NCBI RefSeq assembly: GCF_016735515.1
Contig: NZ_JAERQZ010000001.1
Location: forward strand, 2,716,746-2,780,745
Direction of reading: 5' to 3'
DNA length: 64,000 bases
Source of the DNA: Piscinibacter sp. HJYY11
GTDB taxonomy: Bacteria; Pseudomonadota; Gammaproteobacteria; Burkholderiales; Burkholderiaceae_C
Position numbers and translations under genes: made by a program. The notes beneath the pieces were generated by a model. The model was not told the origin of the DNA. It did not search any database and worked only from the letters and a program-made list of their open reading frames with translations. Positions within the stretch are counted from its first letter, which is position 1. Each line of letters begins with the position of its first letter. This document shows, piece after piece, positions 36,514-46,442 of this stretch.

Positions 36514-37128
36514 ATGGCAGACCCCGACCCCTCGACGCTTCGGCACACGCCGCTGGAAGACCTGCAGGCACTGCTGATCGGCACCCTGCTCGTGTCGCTG
36601 GCGGTCACGCTCTTCCAGCATGCCGGGCTGCTGTCGGGCGGCACCGCGGGCATCGCCTTCCTCGCGCACTACCTCGGCGGCTGGTCGTTCGGCCTCGCCT
36701 ACTTCGTCATCAACCTGCCCTTCTATTGGCTGGCGTGGCGGCACATGGGCAAGAGCTTCACGCTGCGCACGCTGGCGGCGGTGGTGCTCGTGGCGGTGAT
36801 GAGCGACTGGCTGCCGCGCCACCTCGTGCTGGCCTCGCTCGACGCATGGCTGGCCGCGCTGCTCGGCGGCGTGCTGATGGGCAACGGTTTCCTGGTGCTG
36901 TTCCGGCACCAGGCGAGCCTGGGCGGCCTGGGCATCCTCGCGCTGCTCGCCCAGAAGAAGAAGGGCTGGCGGGCCGGGCACGTGCAGATGGCGATGGACG
37001 CGGCGATCGTGTGCGCGGCGCTGGCCACCGTGCCGCTCGACCGGGTCGCCCTCTCGGTGGCGGCCGCCGTGGTGCTCAACCTCGTGATCGCCACCAACCA
37101 CCGCCCCGGGCGCTACGTGGCCCAGTAG
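36514..37128 (+). CDS. YitT-family (DUF161) membrane protein
   Basis: A 204-residue inner-membrane protein with about five or six helices. AGLLSGGTAGIAFLAHYLGG and FGLAYFVINLPFYWLAWRHMGK match the YitT family; GNGFLVLFRHQASLGGLGIL is the second conserved block. The C-terminal DUF2179 domain present in many YitT proteins is absent. Its function is not established. The ATG at 36514 follows GGAGA. It is divergent from ssuE. Confidence 0.82.
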   Translation: MADPDPSTLRHTPLEDLQALLIGTLLVSLAVTLFQHAGLLSGGTAGIAFLAHYLGGWSFGLAYFVINLPFYWLAWRHMGKSFTLRTLAAVVLVAVMSDWLPRHLVLASLDAWLAALLGGVLMGNGFLVLFRHQASLGGLGILALLAQKKKGWRAGHVQMAMDAAIVCAALATVPLDRVALSVAAAVVLNLVIATNHRPGRYVAQ

Positions 37129-37183
37129 CCCGGCGGCCGCCTGCGCGTCGACACCGCCCCCGACACACCCTAGGATCCGGCGC

Positions 37184-38272
37184 ATGGCCGCGAACCCCGT
37201 TCCGTTGCGCAGCGAACTGCGCTTCGCCACCCTGGCCTCGGGCGCACGCATCGCCTGGGCCGAGAGTGGCCGCAGCGTGGCCGGCCAGCCGCCGCTGGTG
37301 CGCGCCGCGCACTGGATGACGCATGTGGAACACGATGCGCAGTCGCCGCTGTGGCAACCCTGGCTCACACGCCTGGGCCGCTCGCTGCGGGTGGTGCGCT
37401 ACGACGAACGCGGCTGCGGTTCGTCGTCGGGCGACGACACACCACCCGGCCTCGCCGCGGCCACCGAGGAACTGGCCGCGGTGGTCGACGCCTGCGGCAG
37501 CCCGCGCGTGGCCGTGCTGGGCCTGTCGGGCTCGTGCGCCGCGGCGGTGGCGTATGCGGCGCGCCACCCCGAACGTGTCAGCCACCTGGTATTGCACGGC
37601 GGCTACACCCACGGCCTGCTGCACCGCGAGCCCAGTGCCGACGCCCTCGCCTACCACCGTGCGCAGCTGCAGCTGATGGCGCTCGGCTGGGGCCGCCACC
37701 ATTCGGCGGTGCAGCAGTTCTTCACCAGCACGCTGCTGCCCGAGGCCACGCCCGAGCAGGCGGCGGCGCTGAACGAGCAGCAGCGCCTGTCGTGCGATGG
37801 CGCGCGGGCCGCGGCCATCCTCGATGCACGCGCGGCGCTCGACGTGCGGCCCTTCCTGCCGCAGGTGCGCTGCCCCACGCTCGTGCTGCATTGCGACGGC
37901 GAGGCGATGGTGCCGGTGGAGCGCGGCCGCGAGCTGGCCGCGGCCATCGCCGGCGCGCGCTTCGAGCCGCTGCGCAGCCGCAACCACATTCCGCTGGCAG
38001 GCGAAGCGGCGTTCGAACGCTTCTGCGATGCCATCACCGAGTTCGTCGGCGGGTCGTCGTCCATCGGTCCGGGCCCGCAGTTCACCCGCCGCGAACGCGA
38101 GCTGCTCGACGCGGTCGCACGAGGTCTCGACAACCTGCAGATCGCCGCCCATCTCGGCGTGGCCGACAAGACGGTGCGCAACGCGCTCTCGCAGCTGTAC
38201 GCCAAGCTCGGCGTCGAAGGCCGACCGCAGGCCATCGTGCGGGCCCGCGAGATGGGCCACGGCCAAGGCTGA
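37184..38272 (+). CDS. Alpha/beta hydrolase fused to a LuxR-type HTH
   Basis: A 362-residue fusion. The hydrolase domain (about 15-285) has YDERGCGSSSGDD, a nucleophile elbow GLSGSCAAAVAYAA, an acid in HCDGEAMVPVERG and His in SRNHIPLAG. The elbow reads G-L-S-G-S, with Ser in place of the usual final Gly. The C-terminal domain (about 295-358) is a LuxR/GerE HTH: FTRRERELLDAVARGLDNLQ and VADKTVRNALSQLYAKLGV. Such proteins may sense a ligand through the hydrolase fold while binding DNA. The target and ligand are unknown. Confidence 0.85.
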   Translation: MAANPVPLRSELRFATLASGARIAWAESGRSVAGQPPLVRAAHWMTHVEHDAQSPLWQPWLTRLGRSLRVVRYDERGCGSSSGDDTPPGLAAATEELAAVVDACGSPRVAVLGLSGSCAAAVAYAARHPERVSHLVLHGGYTHGLLHREPSADALAYHRAQLQLMALGWGRHHSAVQQFFTSTLLPEATPEQAAALNEQQRLSCDGARAAAILDARAALDVRPFLPQVRCPTLVLHCDGEAMVPVERGRELAAAIAGARFEPLRSRNHIPLAGEAAFERFCDAITEFVGGSSSIGPGPQFTRRERELLDAVARGLDNLQIAAHLGVADKTVRNALSQLYAKLGVEGRPQAIVRAREMGHGQG

Positions 38273-38279
38273 AGCACGG

Positions 38280-38297
38280 GCGGGACGCGGGTCCCGC
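38280..38297. other. GC-rich hairpin after the hydrolase-LuxR gene
   Basis: GCGGGAC (38280-38286), loop GCGG, GTCCCGC (38291-38297) lies 8 bases after the stop codon. There is no T-run, so it is at most a weak terminator. Confidence 0.25.
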
Positions 38298-38397
38298 TCC
38301 GCGACGAGATCCACGCAGCCTTCGGGGCGCTTGTCCCGTGGCCCGCGTCGGCACCGCGCGCTGCAATGAAGCTCCCCAGTCCGACGAGGAGCCCACC

Positions 38398-38769
38398 ATG
38401 TCACCCGCCGCCCGTTCCCTGCAGGCCTTCGGTCTCTATCTGTGTGTGCTGGGCCCCGGCCTGCTCGTCGCGCCCGGGCCGCTGCTCGCGCCCTTCGGCA
38501 TCGCCGCGCCGCAGGAGGTGTGGGTGCGTGTGGCCGGCCTGCTCGCGTTGGTGATCGGCGCGTACTACCTGGTCGCAGCGCGGCACGAGTTCGTGCCGTT
38601 GATGCAGGCGAGCGTGGTGGCGCGCTTCGGCGTGCTGGTGGTGTTCACCGGCCTCGTGCTCGCGGCCGGGGCGCCGCCCGCGTTGATCGCCTTCGGCCTG
38701 GTGGACGCGGCGGCCGCCACCTGGACGGCCGTGGCCCTGCGCCGCAGCCTCAGGCCAGCGTGCGCTTGA
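38398..38769 (+). CDS. Small four-helix membrane protein
   Basis: A 123-residue protein with four hydrophobic segments (about 8-28, 42-62, 73-95, 98-115) and short charged loops. An ACGAGGAG-type ribosome site lies just before the ATG. I recognise no specific family; the pattern resembles small uncharacterised membrane proteins of proteobacteria. Its end overlaps the convergent dienelactone-hydrolase gene by 20 bases. Confidence 0.7.
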   Translation: MSPAARSLQAFGLYLCVLGPGLLVAPGPLLAPFGIAAPQEVWVRVAGLLALVIGAYYLVAARHEFVPLMQASVVARFGVLVVFTGLVLAAGAPPALIAFGLVDAAAATWTAVALRRSLRPACA

Positions 38770-39637
38770 AGAACGCGACCGTGCGCTGCCACGCCAGCTT
38801 GGCGGCGGCCTCGTCGTAGCGCGGCGTGGTGTCGTTGTTGAAGCCGTGCTGCGTGTTCGGGTAGACGTGCGCCTCGTAGGGGACGCCGGCCGCCTTCAGC
38901 GCGGCTTCATACGCGGGCCAGCCGGCGTTGATGCGCTCGTCGTTGCTTGCGTACTGGATCAAGAGCTGCGCCTTGATGCGCGGCACCTGGTCGGCCGGCG
39001 GCTGCACGCCGTAGAAGGGCACGCCGGCCGCGAGCTCGGGCACACGCGTCGCGAGGAAGTTGACGATGCCCCCGCCGTAGCAGAAGCCCACCGCGCCCAC
39101 CTTGCCGTTGCCCGCCGGCAGCGCCTTCAGGTAGCTGGTGGCGACGAGGAAGTCTTCGCGTGTCTTGGCCTGGTCGAGCTTGGGGAAGAGCTCGCGCGCT
39201 TTGTCCTCGTCACCGGGGTAGCCGCCCAGCGGGGCAAGCGCATCGGGGGCGAGCGCGATGAAGCCGTCGACCGCGAGGCGGCGGGTGATGTCTTCGATGT
39301 GCGGGTTCAAGCCGCGGTTCTCGTGGATCACGAGCACGGTGGGCAGCTTGCCGGAGGCATTGGCCGGCTGCGCGAGGTAGGCCTTCACGGTGCCGTGGCC
39401 CTGCGGCGACGGGATCTCGACACGGGTCGTCTTGATGCGCGCATCGGTGGGCGCGACCTGCTGCGCGGCGGCGAAGTTGGGGCTGAGCGAGGCCAGCAGG
39501 CCGGCAGCGGAGGCACCGGCGGTGGCGTAGCGCGAGGCGCCGTCGAGGAAGCCGCGGCGGCTCAAGCCACCGTGCACGTACTGGTCGAAAAGCTTCAAGA
39601 CTTCGGGATGGAAGTCTTGCGCGGTGAGTCGGGACAT
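38750..39637 (-). CDS. Tat-exported dienelactone hydrolase family protein
   Basis: A 295-residue YghX-type dienelactone hydrolase. A twin-arginine signal (LSRRGFLDGASRYATAGASA) lies at about residues 24-55, so it is probably periplasmic. The catalytic Cys is in VGFCYGGGIVN, with Asp in QYASNDERINAGW and His in NTQHGFNNDT. It also has VIHENRGLNPHIED. It lies 115 bases downstream of the sigma54 regulator gene, in the same direction, and may be co-transcribed. The substrate is unknown. Confidence 0.87.
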   Translation of the reverse strand: MSRLTAQDFHPEVLKLFDQYVHGGLSRRGFLDGASRYATAGASAAGLLASLSPNFAAAQQVAPTDARIKTTRVEIPSPQGHGTVKAYLAQPANASGKLPTVLVIHENRGLNPHIEDITRRLAVDGFIALAPDALAPLGGYPGDEDKARELFPKLDQAKTREDFLVATSYLKALPAGNGKVGAVGFCYGGGIVNFLATRVPELAAGVPFYGVQPPADQVPRIKAQLLIQYASNDERINAGWPAYEAALKAAGVPYEAHVYPNTQHGFNNDTTPRYDEAAAKLAWQRTVAFFKRTLA

Positions 39638-39752
39638 GTCGTGTGCCTCCTGGTTGGTGTGATGGGCGTGGACGAGGCGCGTCGAAGGCCAGGCAGGGCC
39701 GCGCACGCGAATGTAGGCCGCGCCTGCAGCGCGGTCCATCACGGGGAGCGGC

Positions 39753-40931
<1,179 letters not shown>

Positions 40932-41118
40932 GCCGCGGACCATAGTCCGCACGGCACGCATCGCCAATGCCTTTTTTCGGCTTTCGATATATGCGAATCG
41001 TGGCCTGCTGCATTCGCGGCAGCACCCGGCGGCTCGCTGCTGAAAACACACACGCGCGCTGAGCGCTTCGCCACAGGCGACACCTCGTTTTTCCAACGCT
41101 TCCCTCGTGGGGCGGCGA

Positions 41119-41134
41119 TGGCACAACCGTTGCA
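41119..41134 (+). promoter_or_regulatory. Sigma54 -24/-12 promoter of the TonB-receptor operon
   Basis: TGGCAC (41119-41124), AACCG, TTGCA (41130-41134): both elements match the sigma54 consensus, with 10 bases between GG and GC. Transcription should start near 41145. The activator gene is 190 bases away and divergent. Confidence 0.87.
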
Positions 41135-41160
41135 ATGCAGCGCGTTCGCCATCGCCACCC

Positions 41161-41167
41161 GGAAGGA
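41161..41167 (+). promoter_or_regulatory. Ribosome-binding site deciding the receptor start
   Basis: GGAAGGA lies 7 bases before the in-frame TTG at 41174. Because the ATG at 41135 overlaps the -12 promoter element, this site supports translation from the TTG. Confidence 0.55.
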
Positions 41168-41173
41168 AAACCG

Positions 41174-44005
41174 TTGCAGATTCACCGAAAGAGCCCCACG
41201 TCGCGGACGACATCGCAAGGGGCCCCGTTCAAGCGCCGCGCGCTGAACACCGCCGTTCTCGCCATCTTCGGATCGGCCTCGCTCCTGCACCCGGCCGTCA
41301 GCCAGACCGCGACGCCCACCGACCCCGCACTCGAAGCCCTGCAGAAGGAAAACGCGGCGCTGCGTGCGCAACTCGAAGCGCTGAAAGCGGCCACGGCCGC
41401 ATCGGCACCCGCCGCCGCATCGGCGTCTGCATCGGCCCCCGCGGCGGCGGCCTCCGCGCCCGCATCCGCGCCGGACGCCACGCCTGCACAAGCGCCCGGC
41501 CTGAGCGTCACCGTGCGCAGCCGCAAGCCGCTGCAGACGGTGAAGGAGATCCCGCAGTCGATCTCGGTCGTGAGCGGCGACGACCTGAAGCAGGAGGACT
41601 CCACGTCGCTCGAAGCCATCACCAAGCGGCTGTCGAACGTGAAGTGGAACTACGGCAACAGCCAGACCAGCAACTACTCCATCCGCGGCCTCGGCAAGAT
41701 CGCCAACAGCCAGGCGGCCGACCCGAGCGTGGGCCTGTACGTCGACGGCGTGGCCTTCGCCTACAACCCGCTGGCGAGCTTCGAGTTCTACGACGTCGAC
41801 ACCGCGGCCGTGTCGCGCGGACCGCAGGGCTTCGCCTACGGCAAGAACGCAACCATCGGTGCGATCCAGCTCCGCTACAAGCGCCCGTCCTTCGTGCCGT
41901 CGACCGAGGTCTCGCTCGGCTACAACCTCTACGAGAAGCAGACCTGGGGCGAGTCGAACGGCAACGTGACCGCCACCGCCGTGGCCACCGGCCCGATCGA
42001 GGACGGCCTGCTCGCCTACCGCACCTCGCTGCGCGTGAACAAGGGCGGCGGCTGGATCTACAACAGCTACAACCCCGACAACCAGTACATCAACTCCGAC
42101 CGTGTGTCGGGCCGCCTGCAGCTGCTGGCCACGCCCTCGGCCGACTTCGACGCGCGCATCGCACTCGAGGTCAACCCGCGCATGAGCGAGAACGCCAACA
42201 TCGGGTCGACCAACTTCTTCTTCAAGCAAACGCCGGCCACCTACTGGAACGGCGCCTCGACGAGCACGCTGCTCACCACCGAAGCCCGCCTCTCGCGGCC
42301 CTGGTTCACCCGCAACGCGAGCTACACCGTCACCGGCAACTACTACAGCGACGAGTTCATCGCGAGCGACACGCAGCAGGGCCTCGTGACCGGCAGCAAC
42401 GGCCTGTGGGCCGAGCTCAACTGGACGCTCAACGACTCGAACAAGCTGACCTCGGTCACCGCCTTCAAGGACTACTACTTCAACGCCTTCCGCGACGATG
42501 AAGGCACCGTGTTCGACGTGCAGACGGCGGCCGGCCAGAACATCAAGCACACGCAGTACAGCCAGGAACTGCGGCTGAAGTCGAAGCTCTCCGAGTCGGT
42601 GGACCTCACCACCGGCCTCTTCGCGCTGCGCTCGGTGAACGACAGCGGCAGCAATGCGGTGTTCGGCAGCGATGCGGGGGCGTGGTTCGCGAGCAATGCG
42701 CAGTACGGACGACTCGACGCCGATTCCGCCGGGCGGCAGCTGCTGGTCGACTCGCTGGCCGACCTGTGGCGCAAATCGCCGCAGCGGGCGATCAACAAGA
42801 CGCTCGCGTTCTACAGCAGCAGCGACTGGAAGCTCAGCGACGACCTGAGCCTCAACACCGGCGCCCGCTTCTCGCACGAGAGCCGCCGGCTGCAGCAGGA
42901 GTCGAAGATCATCCAGCAGGGCTACGGCGTTGACCTGAACCCGGGCAACATCGGCGGCTTCAACACCACCGCGACCGGCGCGCTCGGCACCAACACGGCC
43001 GATCAGATCGCCGTCGCCAACCGCGTGGCGCTGCGCTATTTCGGCGTGGCCAACTACGCCTCGCTCACGCCCGACCAGCAGCGCCAGGTCGCCGACGCCA
43101 AGGCGATTCGCGCCGGCCGCATCGGCACGCTGCACCCGCTCTTCGAAGCCGATCGCGCCAGCAAGAACCAGATCACCTGGAGCGTGAGCCCGAGCCTCAA
43201 GCTCAGCACCGACAGCACCGCCTACCTGACGCTCGCACACGGCGAGAAGTCGGGCGTGCCCGGCATCCTCACCACCTCGGGCTCGCCGGTGCAGTACGAA
43301 GTGCGGCCGGAGAAGAACAACGCGGCCGAGCTGGGCGTGAAGAACACCCTCTTCGGCGGCCAGCTGGTGCTCAACGCGGCGGCCTTCATCAACGACATCA
43401 AGGACTACCAGCAGACCGTGTCGTTCTACGACGCGGCCGCCACCGCCGCCAACGGCCAGACCACCTACACCTCGGCCCCAGGCAACGTGCCGAAGGTGCG
43501 AGCGAAGGGCCTGGAGCTGGATGCGGCGTACACCGGCTTCCAGAACTTTGAGCTGCGCTTCTCGGGCGCCTACAACGACGCGCGCTACAGGAGCTACCCG
43601 ACGGCAGCACTGCCGGTCGAGCGGGCCAATGAAGCCTCGGGGGCAACCCCGATCTACTACTACGACGCCTCCGGCAAGACCCTCCCCGGCGCGTCCAAGC
43701 TGTCGCTCAACCTCGGCGTGTCGTTCCGCAAGAACATCTCCGAGACCCAACAGTTCCACGCGAGCTGGAACACCTCCTACAACGGCCGCTACAACTCGGA
43801 CAACAACCTCTCCGAGTACGCGTGGATCCCCGCCTCGAGCGTCACCGACGTCTCGCTCGGCGTGGGCGCGGTGGGTGGCCGCTGGGACTTCAACTTCTAC
43901 GTGAAGAACCTGTTCGACGACGACACCCCCCGCAACGTGACCTGGAACGCGTGGGCGCCGACCTTCCCTCGCCTCTTCGGCATCACCTTGTCCACGAAGC
44001 TCTGA
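41174..44005 (+). CDS. TonB-dependent outer-membrane receptor
   Basis: About 943 residues from the TTG. A basic N-terminus and hydrophobic segment (FKRRALNTAVLAIFGSASLL) act as signal. A coiled-coil/Ala-rich linker (about 45-110) includes LEALQKENAALRAQLEALKA. The plug (about 115-240) starts SVTVRSRKPLQTVKEIPQSI and contains YSIRGLGKIANS and PSVGLYVDGV. The rest is a barrel, with the TonB-receptor C-terminal type VKNLFDDDTPRNVTW. It ends STKL instead of an aromatic residue. It resembles FecA/iron-complex-type receptors of broad specificity. It heads a sigma54-driven six-gene operon; its ligand is unknown. Confidence 0.88.
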   Translation: MQIHRKSPTSRTTSQGAPFKRRALNTAVLAIFGSASLLHPAVSQTATPTDPALEALQKENAALRAQLEALKAATAASAPAAASASASAPAAAASAPASAPDATPAQAPGLSVTVRSRKPLQTVKEIPQSISVVSGDDLKQEDSTSLEAITKRLSNVKWNYGNSQTSNYSIRGLGKIANSQAADPSVGLYVDGVAFAYNPLASFEFYDVDTAAVSRGPQGFAYGKNATIGAIQLRYKRPSFVPSTEVSLGYNLYEKQTWGESNGNVTATAVATGPIEDGLLAYRTSLRVNKGGGWIYNSYNPDNQYINSDRVSGRLQLLATPSADFDARIALEVNPRMSENANIGSTNFFFKQTPATYWNGASTSTLLTTEARLSRPWFTRNASYTVTGNYYSDEFIASDTQQGLVTGSNGLWAELNWTLNDSNKLTSVTAFKDYYFNAFRDDEGTVFDVQTAAGQNIKHTQYSQELRLKSKLSESVDLTTGLFALRSVNDSGSNAVFGSDAGAWFASNAQYGRLDADSAGRQLLVDSLADLWRKSPQRAINKTLAFYSSSDWKLSDDLSLNTGARFSHESRRLQQESKIIQQGYGVDLNPGNIGGFNTTATGALGTNTADQIAVANRVALRYFGVANYASLTPDQQRQVADAKAIRAGRIGTLHPLFEADRASKNQITWSVSPSLKLSTDSTAYLTLAHGEKSGVPGILTTSGSPVQYEVRPEKNNAAELGVKNTLFGGQLVLNAAAFINDIKDYQQTVSFYDAAATAANGQTTYTSAPGNVPKVRAKGLELDAAYTGFQNFELRFSGAYNDARYRSYPTAALPVERANEASGATPIYYYDASGKTLPGASKLSLNLGVSFRKNISETQQFHASWNTSYNGRYNSDNNLSEYAWIPASSVTDVSLGVGAVGGRWDFNFYVKNLFDDDTPRNVTWNAWAPTFPRLFGITLSTKL

Positions 44006-44024
44006 CCTCACTGGGAGAAGCAGC

Positions 44025-46430
44025 ATGAAAGCCTCACGACTCACCGCCGTCCTGGCGCTGGGCACGTTCACGGCCCTCCTGGGCCTGACCGTGTCCTCGC
44101 AGGAGAAGCCCAACCCCGTGCCCACCAGCGGGCCACGCGCGATCTCGCCGACCTGGGCCTACCAGCCCATCAAGGAACCCGCCGTGCCCGCGGTGCAGGA
44201 CGCCCGCTGGGCGCGCACCTCGATCGACCGCTTCGTGCTCGCCAAGCTCGAAGCGAACCAGCTCAAGCCCTCCGGCGAGGCCGACCGTGCCACGCTGATC
44301 CGAAGGCTCTACCTCGACGTCCACGGCGTGATCCCCACGCCCGAGCAGGTGCAGGCCTTCGTCAAGGACCGCAGCCCCAATGCCTACGAGAAGGTGGTCG
44401 ACGAGGTGCTCGCGTCGCCGCGCTACGGCGAGCGCCAGGGCCGCCGCTGGCTCGACCTTGCGCGTTACGCCGACACCACCGGCTACTCCGACGACGAGCA
44501 ACGCCCCGGCATGTGGCGCTACCGCGACTACGTGATCAAGTCGTTCAACGAGGACAAGCCCTTCGACCGCTTCGTGCGCGAGCAGATCGCCGGCGACGAG
44601 CTGTGGCCCAACAAGCAGGAGGCCGTGGTCGCGACCGGCTTCCTGCGCGGCTACCCCGACGCACCCGACCACCGCGACCTGGTGCAGAAGCGCTACCAGA
44701 GCATCACCGACATGACCGACACGGTGGGCACGGTGCTGCTGGGCCAGTCGCTCGAATGCGCGCGCTGCCACAACCACAAGGCCGACCGCATCTCGCAGAA
44801 GGAATACTTCCAGCTGCAGGCCTTCTTCGCCAACACCATCCCAAGCGACACGCTGCCGGTGCTCGAGAAGGGCGAACGCGAGCGCAAGTTCGAGGCCGAC
44901 TTCGCGGCCTGGCAGGCCGCCACCGCGCCGGTGCGCAAGAAGCTCGACGCCTTCATCGCACCGCACAAGGAAGAGGTCGACCAGTACGGCCGCGAGCGCT
45001 TCTACGAAGACGGCCGCGTGGCGCTCTTCAAGCCCGAGAAGGAGTGGACCGCGCTCGACCGCTGGCTGAACTACCGCTACAACCAGTACGTGGTCAAGGA
45101 CAACCCCGACTACGGCTGGGACTACAGCTACTACGGGATGTCGAATGCGGCCTTCCGCAACGCCTACGACCAGGCGCTGGCCGACAAGAGCTTCGACCCC
45201 AAGAAGCTTGCCGAGCTGAAGACGCGCTACGACGAGTACGCGAAGCTGCTGCGCGAGTACCGCGCCTTCAACGACAAGCGCCCGCAGGGCGGCGCCACGA
45301 TCCTCTCGGCCCTCACCGAGCTGGGCAAGACCGACGCGGCCAAGCAGCACGTCTACGAAGGCGGCAACCACGAGCGGCCGCTGGAGGAAGTGCAGCCCGG
45401 CTTCCCGGCGCTCATCACGCCCAAGTACACGCAGCCGAAGATCGTGCCGACCGGTCACTCGTCGGGCCGGCGTGTGGCGCTGGCCGAATGGCTGCTCGAT
45501 GCGCAGAACCCGCTCACCACGCGCGTGTTTGTTAACCGCCTGTGGGCCAGCTACTTCGGCGACGGCATCGTGCCGACGGTCAGCGACTTCGGCCGCGCCG
45601 GCCAGCGCCCCTCGCACCCCGAGCTGCTCGACCACCTGGCGACCAACTTCGTCAAGAACGGCTGGAGCGTGAAGAAGCTCACCCGCGAGATCGTGCTGTC
45701 GGCCGCCTACCGGCAGTCGTCGGTGGTGCGTGACGACGCGATCAAGACCGACCCCGACAACCGCCTGCTCGCCTACTACCCGCGCAAGCGGCTCGACTCC
45801 GAGCAGGTGCGCGACTCGCTGCTCGCCGCGGCCGGCCTGCTGCAGGAGCGCAACGGGGGCCCGGGCGTCTACCCGCCCATCCCCGAGGCGGTGATGAAGC
45901 AGTCGACGCGCCGTGTCGAGGCCTTCTGGCCGGTGTCGAAGAACGTGGCCGACCACCACACCCGCAGCGTCTACGTCTACGTGCGCCGCAGCGTGCCCTA
46001 TCCGATCTTCGAGAACTTCGACGGCGCCTCGCCGCAGAACCCGCACAGCAAGCGCGAGGTGACGACCACGCCGCAGCAGTCGCTCACGCTCTTCAACAAC
46101 GAGCTGGTGTACGAGTGGTCGAAGGCACTCGCGGGACGCGTGATCCGCGAAACCGGCGCGAGCGCCAAGGACAGCGAAGACGCGCAGCTCGACCGCCTGT
46201 TCCAGGTGCTCTTTGCCCGTGCGCCGAGCAAGGCCGAGCGCGACAGCGCCCGCGCCTTCCTCGCCCGCCACGACAAGAGCCTGCGCGCCGAAGCGACCAG
46301 CGGCCGCCTCGCGGTCGCCGTGCCGGTGGGCTTGAAGGAGCTACCCGACACACCGGCCACGCGACTGGCGGCGTTCGTCGACCTGACCCACGCACTCGCC
46401 AATTCCAACGAATTCATCTACCGCTTCTGA
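44025..46430 (+). CDS. DUF1549/DUF1553 (PSCyt2/PSD1-type) protein with CxxCH motif
   Basis: An 801-residue exported protein with a signal peptide (about 1-25). The DUF1549 part (about 60-270) has SIDRFVLAKLEANQLKPSGE, RRLYLDVHGVIPTP, RRWLDLARYADT, and a haem-type motif CARCHNHK (Cys245, Cys248, His249). The C-terminal DUF1553 part (about 480-740) has RRVALAEWLLDAQNPLTTR, VNRLWASYFGDGIV and PQQSLTLFNNELVYEW. These paired domains are abundant in Planctomycetes and are usually followed by DUF1501, as here. The function is not known. Confidence 0.88.
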   Translation: MKASRLTAVLALGTFTALLGLTVSSQEKPNPVPTSGPRAISPTWAYQPIKEPAVPAVQDARWARTSIDRFVLAKLEANQLKPSGEADRATLIRRLYLDVHGVIPTPEQVQAFVKDRSPNAYEKVVDEVLASPRYGERQGRRWLDLARYADTTGYSDDEQRPGMWRYRDYVIKSFNEDKPFDRFVREQIAGDELWPNKQEAVVATGFLRGYPDAPDHRDLVQKRYQSITDMTDTVGTVLLGQSLECARCHNHKADRISQKEYFQLQAFFANTIPSDTLPVLEKGERERKFEADFAAWQAATAPVRKKLDAFIAPHKEEVDQYGRERFYEDGRVALFKPEKEWTALDRWLNYRYNQYVVKDNPDYGWDYSYYGMSNAAFRNAYDQALADKSFDPKKLAELKTRYDEYAKLLREYRAFNDKRPQGGATILSALTELGKTDAAKQHVYEGGNHERPLEEVQPGFPALITPKYTQPKIVPTGHSSGRRVALAEWLLDAQNPLTTRVFVNRLWASYFGDGIVPTVSDFGRAGQRPSHPELLDHLATNFVKNGWSVKKLTREIVLSAAYRQSSVVRDDAIKTDPDNRLLAYYPRKRLDSEQVRDSLLAAAGLLQERNGGPGVYPPIPEAVMKQSTRRVEAFWPVSKNVADHHTRSVYVYVRRSVPYPIFENFDGASPQNPHSKREVTTTPQQSLTLFNNELVYEWSKALAGRVIRETGASAKDSEDAQLDRLFQVLFARAPSKAERDSARAFLARHDKSLRAEATSGRLAVAVPVGLKELPDTPATRLAAFVDLTHALANSNEFIYRF

Positions 46431-46442
46431 ACGGAGACCCAC

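Noticed and set aside
41135..41173. ATG at 41135 as start of the TonB receptor
   Set aside because: It begins one base after the -12 element of the sigma54 promoter, so it would not be transcribed from that promoter; the TTG at 41174 has a proper ribosome site.
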